From the NCBI GenBank assembly GCA_030151925.1, contig JASLCY010000573.1, positions 1 through 7,856 of the forward strand: 7,856 nt of DNA. Reading direction: 5' to 3'. Under the pieces are notes generated by a model that was given only the letters and a program-made list of their open reading frames with translations, made no database searches and had not been told where the DNA came from. Both the position numbers and the translations under genes were made by a program. Source of the stretch: Oligoflexus sp. Its GTDB lineage: Bacteria; Bdellovibrionota_B; Oligoflexia; Oligoflexales; Oligoflexaceae. This document shows positions 1 through 6,464 of this stretch, piece by piece; position 1 is the stretch's first letter, and the number at the start of each line of letters is the position of its first letter.

Positions 1-2
1 GT

Positions 3-383
3 TCGTTGCAGGGCCTCCCTATCGCCAAAGCGGAGCTCGTCATCTCGGGCGATGATCTCGTCCCCTCGCAGTCGGCTTTGGTCGACGTCCTTCGCGCCGA
101 CAGCGACTGGTCGGAGGAAACCGTAACCTGGAATACGCGCCCCACCGAGCATGAGACCCTCGCTCAAAGCCAATACATCCATAACGGTGAAAACCGCATC
201 GACGTCACCGCCGGCCTCCTCGATGCGAAGAGCCTCTCGCTGGCCATCGTCTCGACGAGCAGCGCGAATCTTTATCTTCCTTCGCGTGAATCAGGCCGGG
301 ACGCGATCCATCTCGTCGTCACCCTGCACGAGACGGCGGACGAAACGGCGACGGCGCCTGCGGTGATCACAGGCGCTCCCTGA
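3..383 (+). CDS. DNRLRE (CBM96-like) domain protein, C-terminal part only
   Basis: This is the 3' end of a gene that begins outside the window. The frame is open from the first bases, and the only early start-like codon (TTG at 6) has no ribosome-binding site, so I treat it as truncated at the left edge. The visible 126 residues have the DNRLRE/CBM96 pattern: an alternating beta-strand stretch (AKAELVISGDDLV), then the hallmark W-S-E-E-T-V-T-W-N-T-R-P, then a 'RIDVT' strand, a 'LSLAIVS' strand and a final 'LPSRES....IHLVVTLHE'. The family is known from secreted or surface proteins, where it forms a beta-sandwich that often binds carbohydrate or acts as a structural module. A short Ala/Thr-rich tail follows before the stop. 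The gene converges on the DUF1566 lipoprotein with only 15 bases between stop codons. Ligand and full protein size cannot be judged from here. Confidence 0.75.
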   Translation, partial: SLQGLPIAKAELVISGDDLVPSQSALVDVLRADSDWSEETVTWNTRPTEHETLAQSQYIHNGENRIDVTAGLLDAKSLSLAIVSTSSANLYLPSRESGRDAIHLVVTLHETADETATAPAVITGAP

Positions 384-398
384 TATCATCAGAAGTTT

Positions 399-1355
399 TC
401 AGTCATGGACGCAGATCAAGGATCTCTTGTCGGCCGGATCGCCGAAGACGAGTCCGAGGAATGAAGGTTTGCTGAAGTCCAGCGCCAATCTCTTATTGCC
501 GGCGCCGAAGATCGAGCTGAAGGTATCGGGCGTCAGCGCGGTCGAGATATAGCCGCCATTGCGGGTATTATCGATATTCATGTTCTCAGGCTGCGGGAAG
601 GCCTTCTCGATCTCGTCGAGATGCGCCGCCAGCAGTTCGCTGATGGAGGGGACGCGCCAGTTGTGGGCTCCCACGTAATCCAGCGCCGCGCAGTGCGCAG
701 TCGCCTCATCGAACGTATAACTCTTGCCGTCATCAACGCCCCAGGTTAAAGCCGTGGTCTTATCGATGAAGTAAGGCGCGGCGCCTTCCACTTTGCGAAC
801 CCAGTCCGCGCGCGGAACTTCGATCTGCACGGTGCTCTTGTCTGAGGTCTTGCTCGCTACCTCGGCGTTATCGCTGATATTCGTGATATCGACCTTATAG
901 ACTATGCTCGCCACCGCGGAATCCAAAGCCGCGGCGTCGCTGCTCGAGATTTCGAAGATCGAGTCGAAGTTGCGTTCGGCTATCATCGGGACCTTTTGAT
1001 TCACGGTCACGCCGGTCGGTACGGAGACGGGCGCATAGACCGCCGAGTTCCCCGAGGTCGCCGGATCGATGCGCTGGCCGCTGGTGTCGCTGAGGCGGCA
1101 ACCGATCTGGGCCGACGACACGGAGCCGACCGGTGGCAGGATCGTGGCGCAAGTGAGCAGCGCGCCGGTGATGGCTTGGGGTATCGAAGGCGTTTCGTCG
1201 CTGCTGGCCGTATTGGAATCGTTGGACTTGCCGTCTTTATCTTTCTGATCGTTCTCGGCGTATTGGTTCGTCTGCGACGATGCAACCTTCTTATCAGCTG
1301 ATTGTGATTTACAACCAACGAGAGATGCTATGACGAGGCAGGTGATGATACGCAT
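399..1355 (-). CDS. Outer-membrane lipoprotein with C-terminal DUF1566 (Lcl_C) domain
   Basis: This 318-residue protein starts with a short lipoprotein signal peptide: Arg2, a hydrophobic core, and the lipobox L-V-G-C with the lipidated Cys at residue 15. The +2 residue is Lys rather than Asp, which by the E. coli rule favours the outer membrane. Residues 16-57 form a polar Ser/Asp/Lys/Asn linker. Residues 60-185 are a middle region of unrecognised fold with two cysteines (69 and 86) that could form a disulphide. Residues 197-317 match DUF1566/Lcl_C: 'D..T.LTW' near 198-205, a Cys in 'ATAHCAAL', 'HNWRVPSISELLAA' at 231-244, and a terminal 'LICVHD'. The domain occurs in cell-surface proteins of Gram-negative bacteria; its biochemical role is not known. 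The ATG start is supported by the signal peptide, although the upstream ribosome-binding site is poor. No partner is evident beyond the adjacent lipoprotein gene upstream. Confidence 0.85.
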   Translation of the reverse strand: MRIITCLVIASLVGCKSQSADKKVASSQTNQYAENDQKDKDGKSNDSNTASSDETPSIPQAITGALLTCATILPPVGSVSSAQIGCRLSDTSGQRIDPATSGNSAVYAPVSVPTGVTVNQKVPMIAERNFDSIFEISSSDAAALDSAVASIVYKVDITNISDNAEVASKTSDKSTVQIEVPRADWVRKVEGAAPYFIDKTTALTWGVDDGKSYTFDEATAHCAALDYVGAHNWRVPSISELLAAHLDEIEKAFPQPENMNIDNTRNGGYISTALTPDTFSSIFGAGNKRLALDFSKPSFLGLVFGDPADKRSLICVHD

Positions 1356-1438
1356 AAGGAAACCCGTTCTAAGAAGTAAAGAATATCTTCAAAGGGCTTT
1401 TCGGATGATTGGCGGAAATTGTTAAGGAAAGGTTTTTA

Positions 1439-1459
1439 AACTAATTATTATAGTTAGTT
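1439..1459 (-). promoter_or_regulatory. Possible -10 element inside an AT-rich inverted repeat, upstream of the DUF1566 lipoprotein
   Basis: On the minus strand a perfect TATAAT lies at 1452-1447, inside a perfect 6-bp inverted repeat (AACTAA at 1439-1444, TTAGTT at 1454-1459, 9-base spacer). The hexamer 17 bases upstream (GCAAAA) is not a convincing -35. The predicted leader of about 85 bases would serve the lipoprotein starting at 1355. The same element lies just after the stop of the upstream lipoprotein gene. It could instead be a weak AU-only hairpin, but it has no U-tract and is a poor terminator. The whole 111-base gap is clearly more AT-rich than the genes on either side. Confidence 0.3.
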
Positions 1460-1466
1460 ATAAAAT

Positions 1467-2645
1467 CTATTTTGCGCTCGCCGCACCCGAGAGCTGGGCC
1501 AGGATATCGTTGGGATCGATATGAAGGCCGTCGAGGGCCTTCTCATCGAGGCCGGGGATCTTCACCACGCCTTCCTTCACGCCGGCGATGCCTTCGCTTG
1601 TGATCTTATCGGCGAGCGAAACGTAATTGATAGGATTCAGAGCCTTGATCGCTTCGACTATGCCTTGGACTATGGCCTTCGCTATGACGACCGCGCCCGC
1701 GGAATCGATTTTAGCTGCCGCGCCCGACCCCGCCATCGCGTTAGATGCAATCACATGGACGAGATCCGGCATCGTATTCTTATCGAAATTGCTCGCGTTG
1801 CCTATGCCCTTGATCGTCTCCTGAACGATCCCCTGAACGTGGGTCGCAAGATCCGCCGGAGTTATGGCATTGATCGCGCTGACGCTCGACATCAGGCCGC
1901 GAACGGCTTCGCCCGCCAGCTTCTGGACGTCCGCAGCCGCCATGTCTTTAGCCGAGAGGCCGGAGACGCTGGCGCTCACGTTGGCGAGTATCGCAGCGAT
2001 CTGAGCCGTGGACAGCCCTTCCGCGGAGACTCCTTTCGCGACGCCCTGCAGCAGCGCGGCCGCATCGCTCAGGCGAATCGCGGCCGATTGCTTGGCTACG
2101 GTATTGCCGAGTACGTCCGCGAGCATTTTGATGAGGGCGGGATCGGTAAGATCGGGATCCTTCGCTGCGGACGATTCCGCGATATAGGCTTTTTTGATGC
2201 TCGAAACGACGAAAGAGCCCGTCGCCTTCAAGACCTTGTCCATGTCGGCGATCTTCACTTTATCGCTATGGAGGACCTTCTCCACGGCTGCGAAGAAGTT
2301 TATCGCCAGATCGCCGAGGCCCACGCTGGCCGCCGTGCCTGAATCAAGTCTTAAGCCTGCGGACTTGGACGAAGCCTTCACGGCGTCCATGATAGCCGCG
2401 GCGTCGTTCGCCGACAGGCCGCCGTCGCTGGTGAGGGCGATCTGAAGGTCGCTGGCCATCGTATCCATGGCCTGAGCCGCTGAATCCGTGTTTTGCGAGC
2501 TGTCGTATTTCGTATCGTCGTTGTTGGATGCCGTCTGGGTCTGGGGCGTTTTCAAGCGGTCGAGCTGCGCGGCGACGGGCTGCTCCTGCTTGCACCCGAT
2601 AAGGAGCATAGACAGAGTCGCTGCGGAAGCGATAAAGGTCTTCAC
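1467..2645 (-). CDS. Ala-rich helical lipoprotein with degenerate repeats, unknown function
   Basis: This 392-residue protein has a clear lipoprotein signal: Lys2, a hydrophobic stretch, and the lipobox L-I-G-C with the lipidated Cys at residue 18. The +2 residue is Lys, which suggests the outer membrane. The start is a GTG, preceded by a purine-rich GGGGGA. Residues 19-60 are a Gln/Asn/Asp/Ser linker. From about 65 to 340 the protein is rich in Ala, Val, Ile and Ser with few aromatics and looks almost wholly alpha-helical. It contains loosely recurring units of the form (L/I)(S/T)xxDxAAxLxxV, beginning near residues 78, 167, 192, 211, 230, 261, 287 and 314. The C-terminus (345-385) changes character (KIPGLDEKALDGLHIDPNDIL). 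I recognise no family. It has no transmembrane segment beyond the signal and no catalytic motif. A surface or periplasmic-facing structural or adhesion role is possible but not shown. Confidence 0.8.
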   Translation of the reverse strand: MKTFIASAATLSMLLIGCKQEQPVAAQLDRLKTPQTQTASNNDDTKYDSSQNTDSAAQAMDTMASDLQIALTSDGGLSANDAAAIMDAVKASSKSAGLRLDSGTAASVGLGDLAINFFAAVEKVLHSDKVKIADMDKVLKATGSFVVSSIKKAYIAESSAAKDPDLTDPALIKMLADVLGNTVAKQSAAIRLSDAAALLQGVAKGVSAEGLSTAQIAAILANVSASVSGLSAKDMAAADVQKLAGEAVRGLMSSVSAINAITPADLATHVQGIVQETIKGIGNASNFDKNTMPDLVHVIASNAMAGSGAAAKIDSAGAVVIAKAIVQGIVEAIKALNPINYVSLADKITSEGIAGVKEGVVKIPGLDEKALDGLHIDPNDILAQLSGAASAK

Positions 2646-2743
2646 GGTACATCCCCCAAACCAAAAGAGAACAAGACTCCCTAGCTATCGGCGTCTGGGA
2701 CGGGATGTTTAAAGAAAAGGAAACTTCTTCCTGAAAACCCATT

Positions 2744-2772
2744 GATATAGGCATGTTGGGGAATATAGTGAA
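2744..2772 (-). promoter_or_regulatory. Candidate sigma70-type promoter for the Ala-rich lipoprotein
   Basis: On the minus strand TTCACT (2772-2767) and TATATC (2749-2744) are separated by exactly 17 bases, and each matches its consensus at 4 of 6 positions. Transcription would start near 2737 and give a leader of about 90 bases before the GTG at 2645. The -35 overlaps the last bases of the putative hairpin after the kinase gene. It is the best candidate I found in this gap, but hexamers this weak arise by chance in AT-rich spacers. Confidence 0.25.
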
Positions 2773-2790
2773 GCGGCTTTAGGCGCCGCT
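2772..2790 (-). terminator. Weak hairpin after the hybrid kinase stop, possible terminator
   Basis: AGCGGC and GCCGCT form a perfect 6-bp GC-rich stem around a 7-base loop. The stem begins at the last base of the kinase TGA stop. The 3' side runs into TTCACTATATT, which is AU-rich but lacks a true U-run. It may be a leaky intrinsic terminator or a 3' stabilising hairpin. Confidence 0.35.
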
Positions 2791-5006
2791 CAATGGGGCG
2801 AGATCGAGCTGCCCCAGACTTTTAGGAGACGCGGCTGGGGCTCGGTTTTCAAAGCCGGCCCTACCAATCGAGCGACTTCCGCGATCAGGGTTTGCGGATC
2901 GATGGGCTTCATGAGGTGGCGATTGAAGCCGACCTTGCGGCAATCCTCGAGATCTTCGGTCATGGCGCGTCCGGACAGGGCGAGAAGGGGGCCCTGGTAG
3001 TTATTCACGCGCAGGTTCTCCGCGGCCTCGAGGCCGTCCATCACCGGCATTTCGAGATCGAGCAGGATCAGGTCGTAGGCGGAAGCCTGGGCTTGCTCGA
3101 GCGCTTTTTTGCCGTTTTCCACGCTATCCACCATCGCTCCGCTCATTTCGAGGAAACGGGTCACGAGCACCCGGCTGTCGGGCGCATCATCGGCGAGCAG
3201 GATACGGCAGCCTTTAAGAGGTTGCGAAGCGCGAATCTCGGCCATGGTCTTGGCCTTGCCGCGCACGATGCGCGGTAGGGCCGGCGAGGCCTCTTCCACG
3301 CGCATCACCAGAGCGAAAGTAGAGCCGACGTCCTTCGTGGAGCTCACCAGGACGAAGTCGCCGCCGAGCAGGCGCGCGAGCTGCCGGGACAGGTCCAGGC
3401 CGAGCCCGGTGCCGCCGTAGCGGCGAGCGATGCCCGTATTCGCCTGAGAGAAGGCTTTAAAGAGCAGGCCCTGCTCATCGGGCGTCATGCCTATGCCGGT
3501 GTCGATGATCTCGCAGCGAAGCTCCCAGCCCTCGCTCTGCTGCTCCGAGGAGACCCTGAGCGTCACGGAGCCCTGATCCGTGAATTTGATCGCGTTGCCG
3601 AGCCCGTTGATGAGGATCTGCTGCAGACGGAGCTTGTCGGTCCAGACGGTTGCGGGCACCGAGGATTCTATGAGGCTTTTGAGCTCGAGGCCCTTTTCCG
3701 CGGCCCGCACTTCCATGAGGGTGAGCACGCCCTCGATGAGTTCCCGGATATCGACGCCCTCTTTCTCGAGGTCGATGCGTCCCGCCTCGACCTTGGAGAG
3801 ATCGAGGATCTGGTCGAGCAGTTCTTTCAGGTAAAGGCCGTTGCGTTTGATGATGCGCGCGAAGTCCCGCCTATCCTCGGGATGGGCGGGCCCGCTGATC
3901 AGGAGATCGGAGAAGCCCAGCATCGCGCTGAGCGGAGAGCGGATCTCGTGGCTCATGCTCGCCAGGAAGCGGCTCTTGGTGGCGCTGGCTTCGAGAGCCG
4001 CGGCCTTCGCCGCTTCGAGCGCGGCGTTGACCTCCTGGAGCTCGGCGGTTCTCTCGTTCAAAGCGAGAGTGGTCTGGAGGCGGCCTTGCACCGCGGCGGT
4101 GAGAAGGAGCTGAGTGAGGGTCGTGACGCCGACGAAGAGCTGCACGATGGCGAGGGAGCTGAGAGCGTCGCCCGGATGGATGCCGAAGCCTCGACCGGCC
4201 ACCGCCTGCGAGACCGCCGCGAGCGAGATGACGACGTTCGCCGAAGCCGTGACGCCGGGTTTACCGAGGAGCGAGATCGCGACGACGAGGGGGAAGAGCA
4301 TAAAGGGCAGGCGCAGGTTGCCGGGAAGGATGTCGAACGTAAAGATGTTCAGGGCGCAGACAATCACGAAAGCGAGGATAGCCGTGTTGAGGCTCACTTC
4401 GTGCCACTCGATCTGGCCCTTCGGGCGAGGCATGTAGGCAAGCAGAGCGAGCAAGAAAGGTGTGAAGGTCAGGATGCCGAGGCTGTCGCCGATAAAATGC
4501 ATCCGCATCTGCGAGCCGAGCCCGTGATGCATCTCGGTGTGCGGAATATGGGGCGGCGGTACGTTGAGCCTCATGAAACAGGCGGTGAACGCCGGTATCA
4601 ACACTCCGCCTATGCCCACCATGATCCAAACCCTTTGCGTGGGAGTCGGATTAAACCGGTCATTCAATTGACGAATGACAAAGGCGCCGAGCGTGTAGAC
4701 CGAAGCGCGGGTGATGCCCATCGTCAGGAAGTTCGGATTGAAGGGCATGCCGCCCAGGTAACCGCCGAGCAGGCCGCCGAGCATGGCGAGGAGAGCGATC
4801 TTCCACCAATCCTGTATGCGGAAGTGGAGAAGGAAGGCGAGGTAGATGCCGGCCGCGGGCCAGAACACGGGCGCATTCTGGTGCGGCGCGTGATCGGGCG
4901 AGAAGTGAGGCCCCACGGCTAGGACGCAGGTGTAAAGCAGCACGAAAAAAACGAGCCATTTACCTGTCATCTTTTGCATGAATGCCTGCCTTGTGAGGGG
5001 TGTCAT
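2790..5006 (-). CDS. MASE1-type hybrid sensor histidine kinase with C-terminal receiver domain
   Basis: This is a 738-residue membrane-bound hybrid kinase. Residues 14-310 hold about eight hydrophobic segments (for example 17-32, 49-63, 70-86, 127-144, 171-191, 206-224, 233-270, 285-305). They carry the MASE1 signature D-S-L-G-I-L-T-F-T-P at 174-183. MASE1 is an integral-membrane sensor whose ligands are mostly unknown. A short helix (315-345) leads to HisKA with His353 in SHEIRSPLSA. HATPase_c follows, with an N-box (NGLGNAIKFT, 467-476), G1 box DTGIG (502-506) and G2 box GGTGLGL (531-537). The receiver domain (about 600-715) has the acidic pair Asp606/Asp607, phosphoacceptor Asp650 in LLDLEMPVMDG, Ser678 and Lys700-Pro701. 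All catalytic residues are present. It has no PAS domain and no output domain, and no partner regulator lies nearby. The start is uncertain: neither ATG 5006 nor the in-frame ATG at 4979 (residue 10) has a strong Shine-Dalgarno, though AGG lies 5 bases before the latter. Confidence 0.93.
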   Translation of the reverse strand: MTPLTRQAFMQKMTGKWLVFFVLLYTCVLAVGPHFSPDHAPHQNAPVFWPAAGIYLAFLLHFRIQDWWKIALLAMLGGLLGGYLGGMPFNPNFLTMGITRASVYTLGAFVIRQLNDRFNPTPTQRVWIMVGIGGVLIPAFTACFMRLNVPPPHIPHTEMHHGLGSQMRMHFIGDSLGILTFTPFLLALLAYMPRPKGQIEWHEVSLNTAILAFVIVCALNIFTFDILPGNLRLPFMLFPLVVAISLLGKPGVTASANVVISLAAVSQAVAGRGFGIHPGDALSSLAIVQLFVGVTTLTQLLLTAAVQGRLQTTLALNERTAELQEVNAALEAAKAAALEASATKSRFLASMSHEIRSPLSAMLGFSDLLISGPAHPEDRRDFARIIKRNGLYLKELLDQILDLSKVEAGRIDLEKEGVDIRELIEGVLTLMEVRAAEKGLELKSLIESSVPATVWTDKLRLQQILINGLGNAIKFTDQGSVTLRVSSEQQSEGWELRCEIIDTGIGMTPDEQGLLFKAFSQANTGIARRYGGTGLGLDLSRQLARLLGGDFVLVSSTKDVGSTFALVMRVEEASPALPRIVRGKAKTMAEIRASQPLKGCRILLADDAPDSRVLVTRFLEMSGAMVDSVENGKKALEQAQASAYDLILLDLEMPVMDGLEAAENLRVNNYQGPLLALSGRAMTEDLEDCRKVGFNRHLMKPIDPQTLIAEVARLVGPALKTEPQPRLLKVWGSSISPH

Positions 5007-5094
5007 GCAAATGATCTTAGCAGCGAGCTTTCATTCCAGTCGCGCGGAATAATGTAACAGGATCGTGACAAATCGAAGCTATTTCTAAGTGTTA

Positions 5095-6312
5095 TCATGA
5101 ACTTTTAATGAGGGCGATCGTATCGCGCGCGATCATGATCTCTTCATTCGTGGGAATGACGCGGACCTCGATCGCGCTTTCCTTCTTGCTGATGACGCCT
5201 TCAGCGCCCGGTTGGAGGCGAGCGTTCGCGGCCTTGTCGAAGGCTATCCCGATATGCTCGAGTCCCTCGCAGATCATCGCCCGCACCTCGGTCGCGTTCT
5301 CCCCGATGCCGCCGCAGAATATCACGGCCTTTAATGGTCCGACGGCCGCGAGATAAGCGCCGAGGTACTTGCGGGCCCGGTAGGCGAAGATGTCGATCGC
5401 GAGTTGCGCGCGCCGGTCTTTGTGCTCGGCGACCTCAGCGAGGAGGTCGCGCATGTCGTGAGTGATGCCCGAGATCCCGAGCAGGCCGGAATTCTTGTTG
5501 AGCATGTTCTGCAGTTCGTGGAGAGAGAGGCCCTCCTTGATCGCGATGAGCTCGAGCGCGGCGGGATCGACGTCGCCGCAGCGCGAACCCATGACCAGGC
5601 CCTCGGTCGGCGTCATGCCCATCGAGGTGTCGATGGATTCCCCGCCGCGTATGGCGCAGGCCGAGCAACCGTTGCCGAGGTGGAAGACGATGATGTGGCA
5701 ATCCTTCTCCGGCGTCTTCGTGATCGCGCGATACCTTTCGCTGATGTAGCGGTACGAGGTGCCGTGGAATCCGTAGCGCCTCACCTTATGCCGCCTGTAG
5801 GTCGAGTAAGGCAAGGCGTAGAGCCAGGCCTTCTCCGGCATCGTCGCGTGGAAGGCCGTATCGAACACGGCGACCTGCGGGATGCCGGCGCCGAGTATCT
5901 CTTCGATGGCGCGAATGCCGTTGATGTTCGCGGGATTGTGCAGCGGCGCGAGATCGATGCTGTCGTCGAGCGCCTGCATGACTTCGGGCGTGATGAGCAC
6001 GGAGCTCTTGAAATGCTCGCCGCCGTGCACCACGCGATGGCCGACGCCGTGGATGTCGCCCAGGCTTTTGACGCCGGAGATCGCGTCCTTGTCGTGAAGC
6101 AGGATCTTGAGCACGTGGTGCAGGGCCTGCGTCGTGTCACGCAGGGGCGCGGTCTGCTTCTGCTTCTTCTCGCCGATCGTGATCGTGGTCAGCGCTTCGC
6201 CGCCTATGCGTTCGACCAGGCCGCTCGCGAGCACCTGCGAATTCGATCTATCGATGGCGAAAAGTTGGAATTTGAGAGAGGAGCTGCCGTTGTTCAGGAC
6301 CAGGATGTTCAT
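5095..6312 (-). CDS. ackA: Acetate kinase
   Basis: AckA interconverts acetate plus ATP and acetyl phosphate plus ADP in the cytoplasm, usually together with phosphotransacetylase. I place the start at ATG 6312 (405 residues, the usual family length). It is preceded by GAGGTGA and begins MNILVLNNGSSSLKF, the standard N-terminus. A GTG 21 bases upstream (6333) would add MPRHEVK but has no ribosome-binding site. Residues equivalent to the known active site are all present: Asn7, Arg93 (GHRVVHGG), His125 (LAPLHNPAN), Asp151 (DTAFHATMP), His183 (YGFHGTSY), Arg244 (GSRCGDVDP) and Glu390 (TNEE). The nucleotide-binding FCGGIGENA is at 332-340. No pta or phosphoketolase gene lies in the window, so its usual partner is encoded elsewhere or beyond the edge. 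The hybrid kinase follows 88 bases downstream on the same strand. A small hydrophobic ORF and a hairpin over the ribosome-binding site lie just upstream (separate entries). Confidence 0.97.
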   Translation of the reverse strand: MNILVLNNGSSSLKFQLFAIDRSNSQVLASGLVERIGGEALTTITIGEKKQKQTAPLRDTTQALHHVLKILLHDKDAISGVKSLGDIHGVGHRVVHGGEHFKSSVLITPEVMQALDDSIDLAPLHNPANINGIRAIEEILGAGIPQVAVFDTAFHATMPEKAWLYALPYSTYRRHKVRRYGFHGTSYRYISERYRAITKTPEKDCHIIVFHLGNGCSACAIRGGESIDTSMGMTPTEGLVMGSRCGDVDPAALELIAIKEGLSLHELQNMLNKNSGLLGISGITHDMRDLLAEVAEHKDRRAQLAIDIFAYRARKYLGAYLAAVGPLKAVIFCGGIGENATEVRAMICEGLEHIGIAFDKAANARLQPGAEGVISKKESAIEVRVIPTNEEIMIARDTIALIKSS

Positions 6313-6342
6313 CTTCACCTCGTGCCGGGGCACCGCGTGAAG
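6313..6342 (-). promoter_or_regulatory. Hairpin sequestering the ackA ribosome-binding site
   Basis: In the mRNA, CUUCAC (6342-6337) is perfectly complementary to GUGAAG (6318-6313), which directly precedes the ackA AUG. Between them GUGC (6333-6330) and GCAC (6325-6322) can form an inner stem with loop CCCG. A 3x3 internal loop (GCG/GAG) separates the two stems. The Shine-Dalgarno GAGGUGA (6321-6315) lies in the internal loop and the 3' strand of the outer stem, so it would be partly masked. I saw this by inspection; no folding energy has been calculated. Confidence 0.5.
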
Positions 6343-6348
6343 GCCGAC

Positions 6349-6420
6349 TCAGCCTATAAGGGTGCCGTGCAACCAAAGATAGCATATCGCTAAGAGGAAG
6401 GTATTGAGAATCCAGCGCAT
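6349..6420 (-). CDS. Putative 23-residue hydrophobic leader or small membrane peptide upstream of ackA
   Basis: This short ORF has an ATG at 6420, a perfect GGAGG Shine-Dalgarno at 6430-6426 (5 bases before the start) and a TGA stop at 6351-6349. The peptide starts MRWILNTFLLAICY and ends LHGTLIG: one early Arg, then about 20 mostly hydrophobic residues with two Trp and one Cys, so it resembles a single membrane helix. The stop codon is 36 nt before the ackA ATG, on the same strand, and no promoter is visible in between, so it probably shares the ackA transcript. It could be a small membrane protein, a leader peptide controlling ackA translation, or chance. The SD plus composition plus position make chance less likely, but 23 codons is too short to prove coding. 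I recognise no family. Confidence 0.5.
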   Translation of the reverse strand: MRWILNTFLLAICYLWLHGTLIG

Positions 6421-6464
6421 AAGGGCCTCCGTGCACACCACTCGTCGGCAGAATTTGCCTGGAG

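Noticed and set aside
413..425. AGATC-AAG-GATCT inverted repeat at the junction of the first two genes, considered as a bidirectional terminator
   Set aside because: A 5-bp stem with a 3-base loop and no T-tract, inside the lipoprotein coding sequence, is too weak to call.
1521..2342. Plus-strand ORF of 273 codons opposite the Ala-rich lipoprotein
   Set aside because: The minus-strand frame has a lipobox and consistent helical repeats. The plus-strand product is Arg/Asp-rich and motif-free.
2344..2754. Minus-strand ORF of 136 codons overlapping the start of the Ala-rich lipoprotein in another frame
   Set aside because: It has no ribosome-binding site at its ATG and no signal peptide or family resemblance, and it overlaps a gene with a clear lipoprotein signal.
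3882..4922. Plus-strand ORF of 346 codons opposite the kinase
   Set aside because: The opposite strand encodes unmistakable MASE1 and HisKA sequence. This product is an Arg/Glu/His-rich shadow without domains.
5051..5056. Possible extended -10 (TG-T-TACATT, minus strand) before the hybrid kinase
   Set aside because: The hexamer matches 4 of 6 positions and no -35 lies at any acceptable spacing. No clear terminator after ackA is visible in this 88-base gap either.
5112..5124. GCGAT-CGT-ATCGC palindrome near the end of ackA
   Set aside because: It lies within conserved coding sequence rich in GATC/CGCG words, so chance and codon constraint explain it.
6313..6333. Upstream GTG (6333) as the ackA start
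   Set aside because: It adds seven residues not typical of the family and has no Shine-Dalgarno, whereas ATG 6312 has GAGGTGA and gives the canonical N-terminus.
5404..6393. Plus-strand ORF of 329 codons opposite ackA
   Set aside because: It is antisense to a fully conserved acetate kinase, its composition is typical of a complementary-frame shadow, and it shows no start signal.
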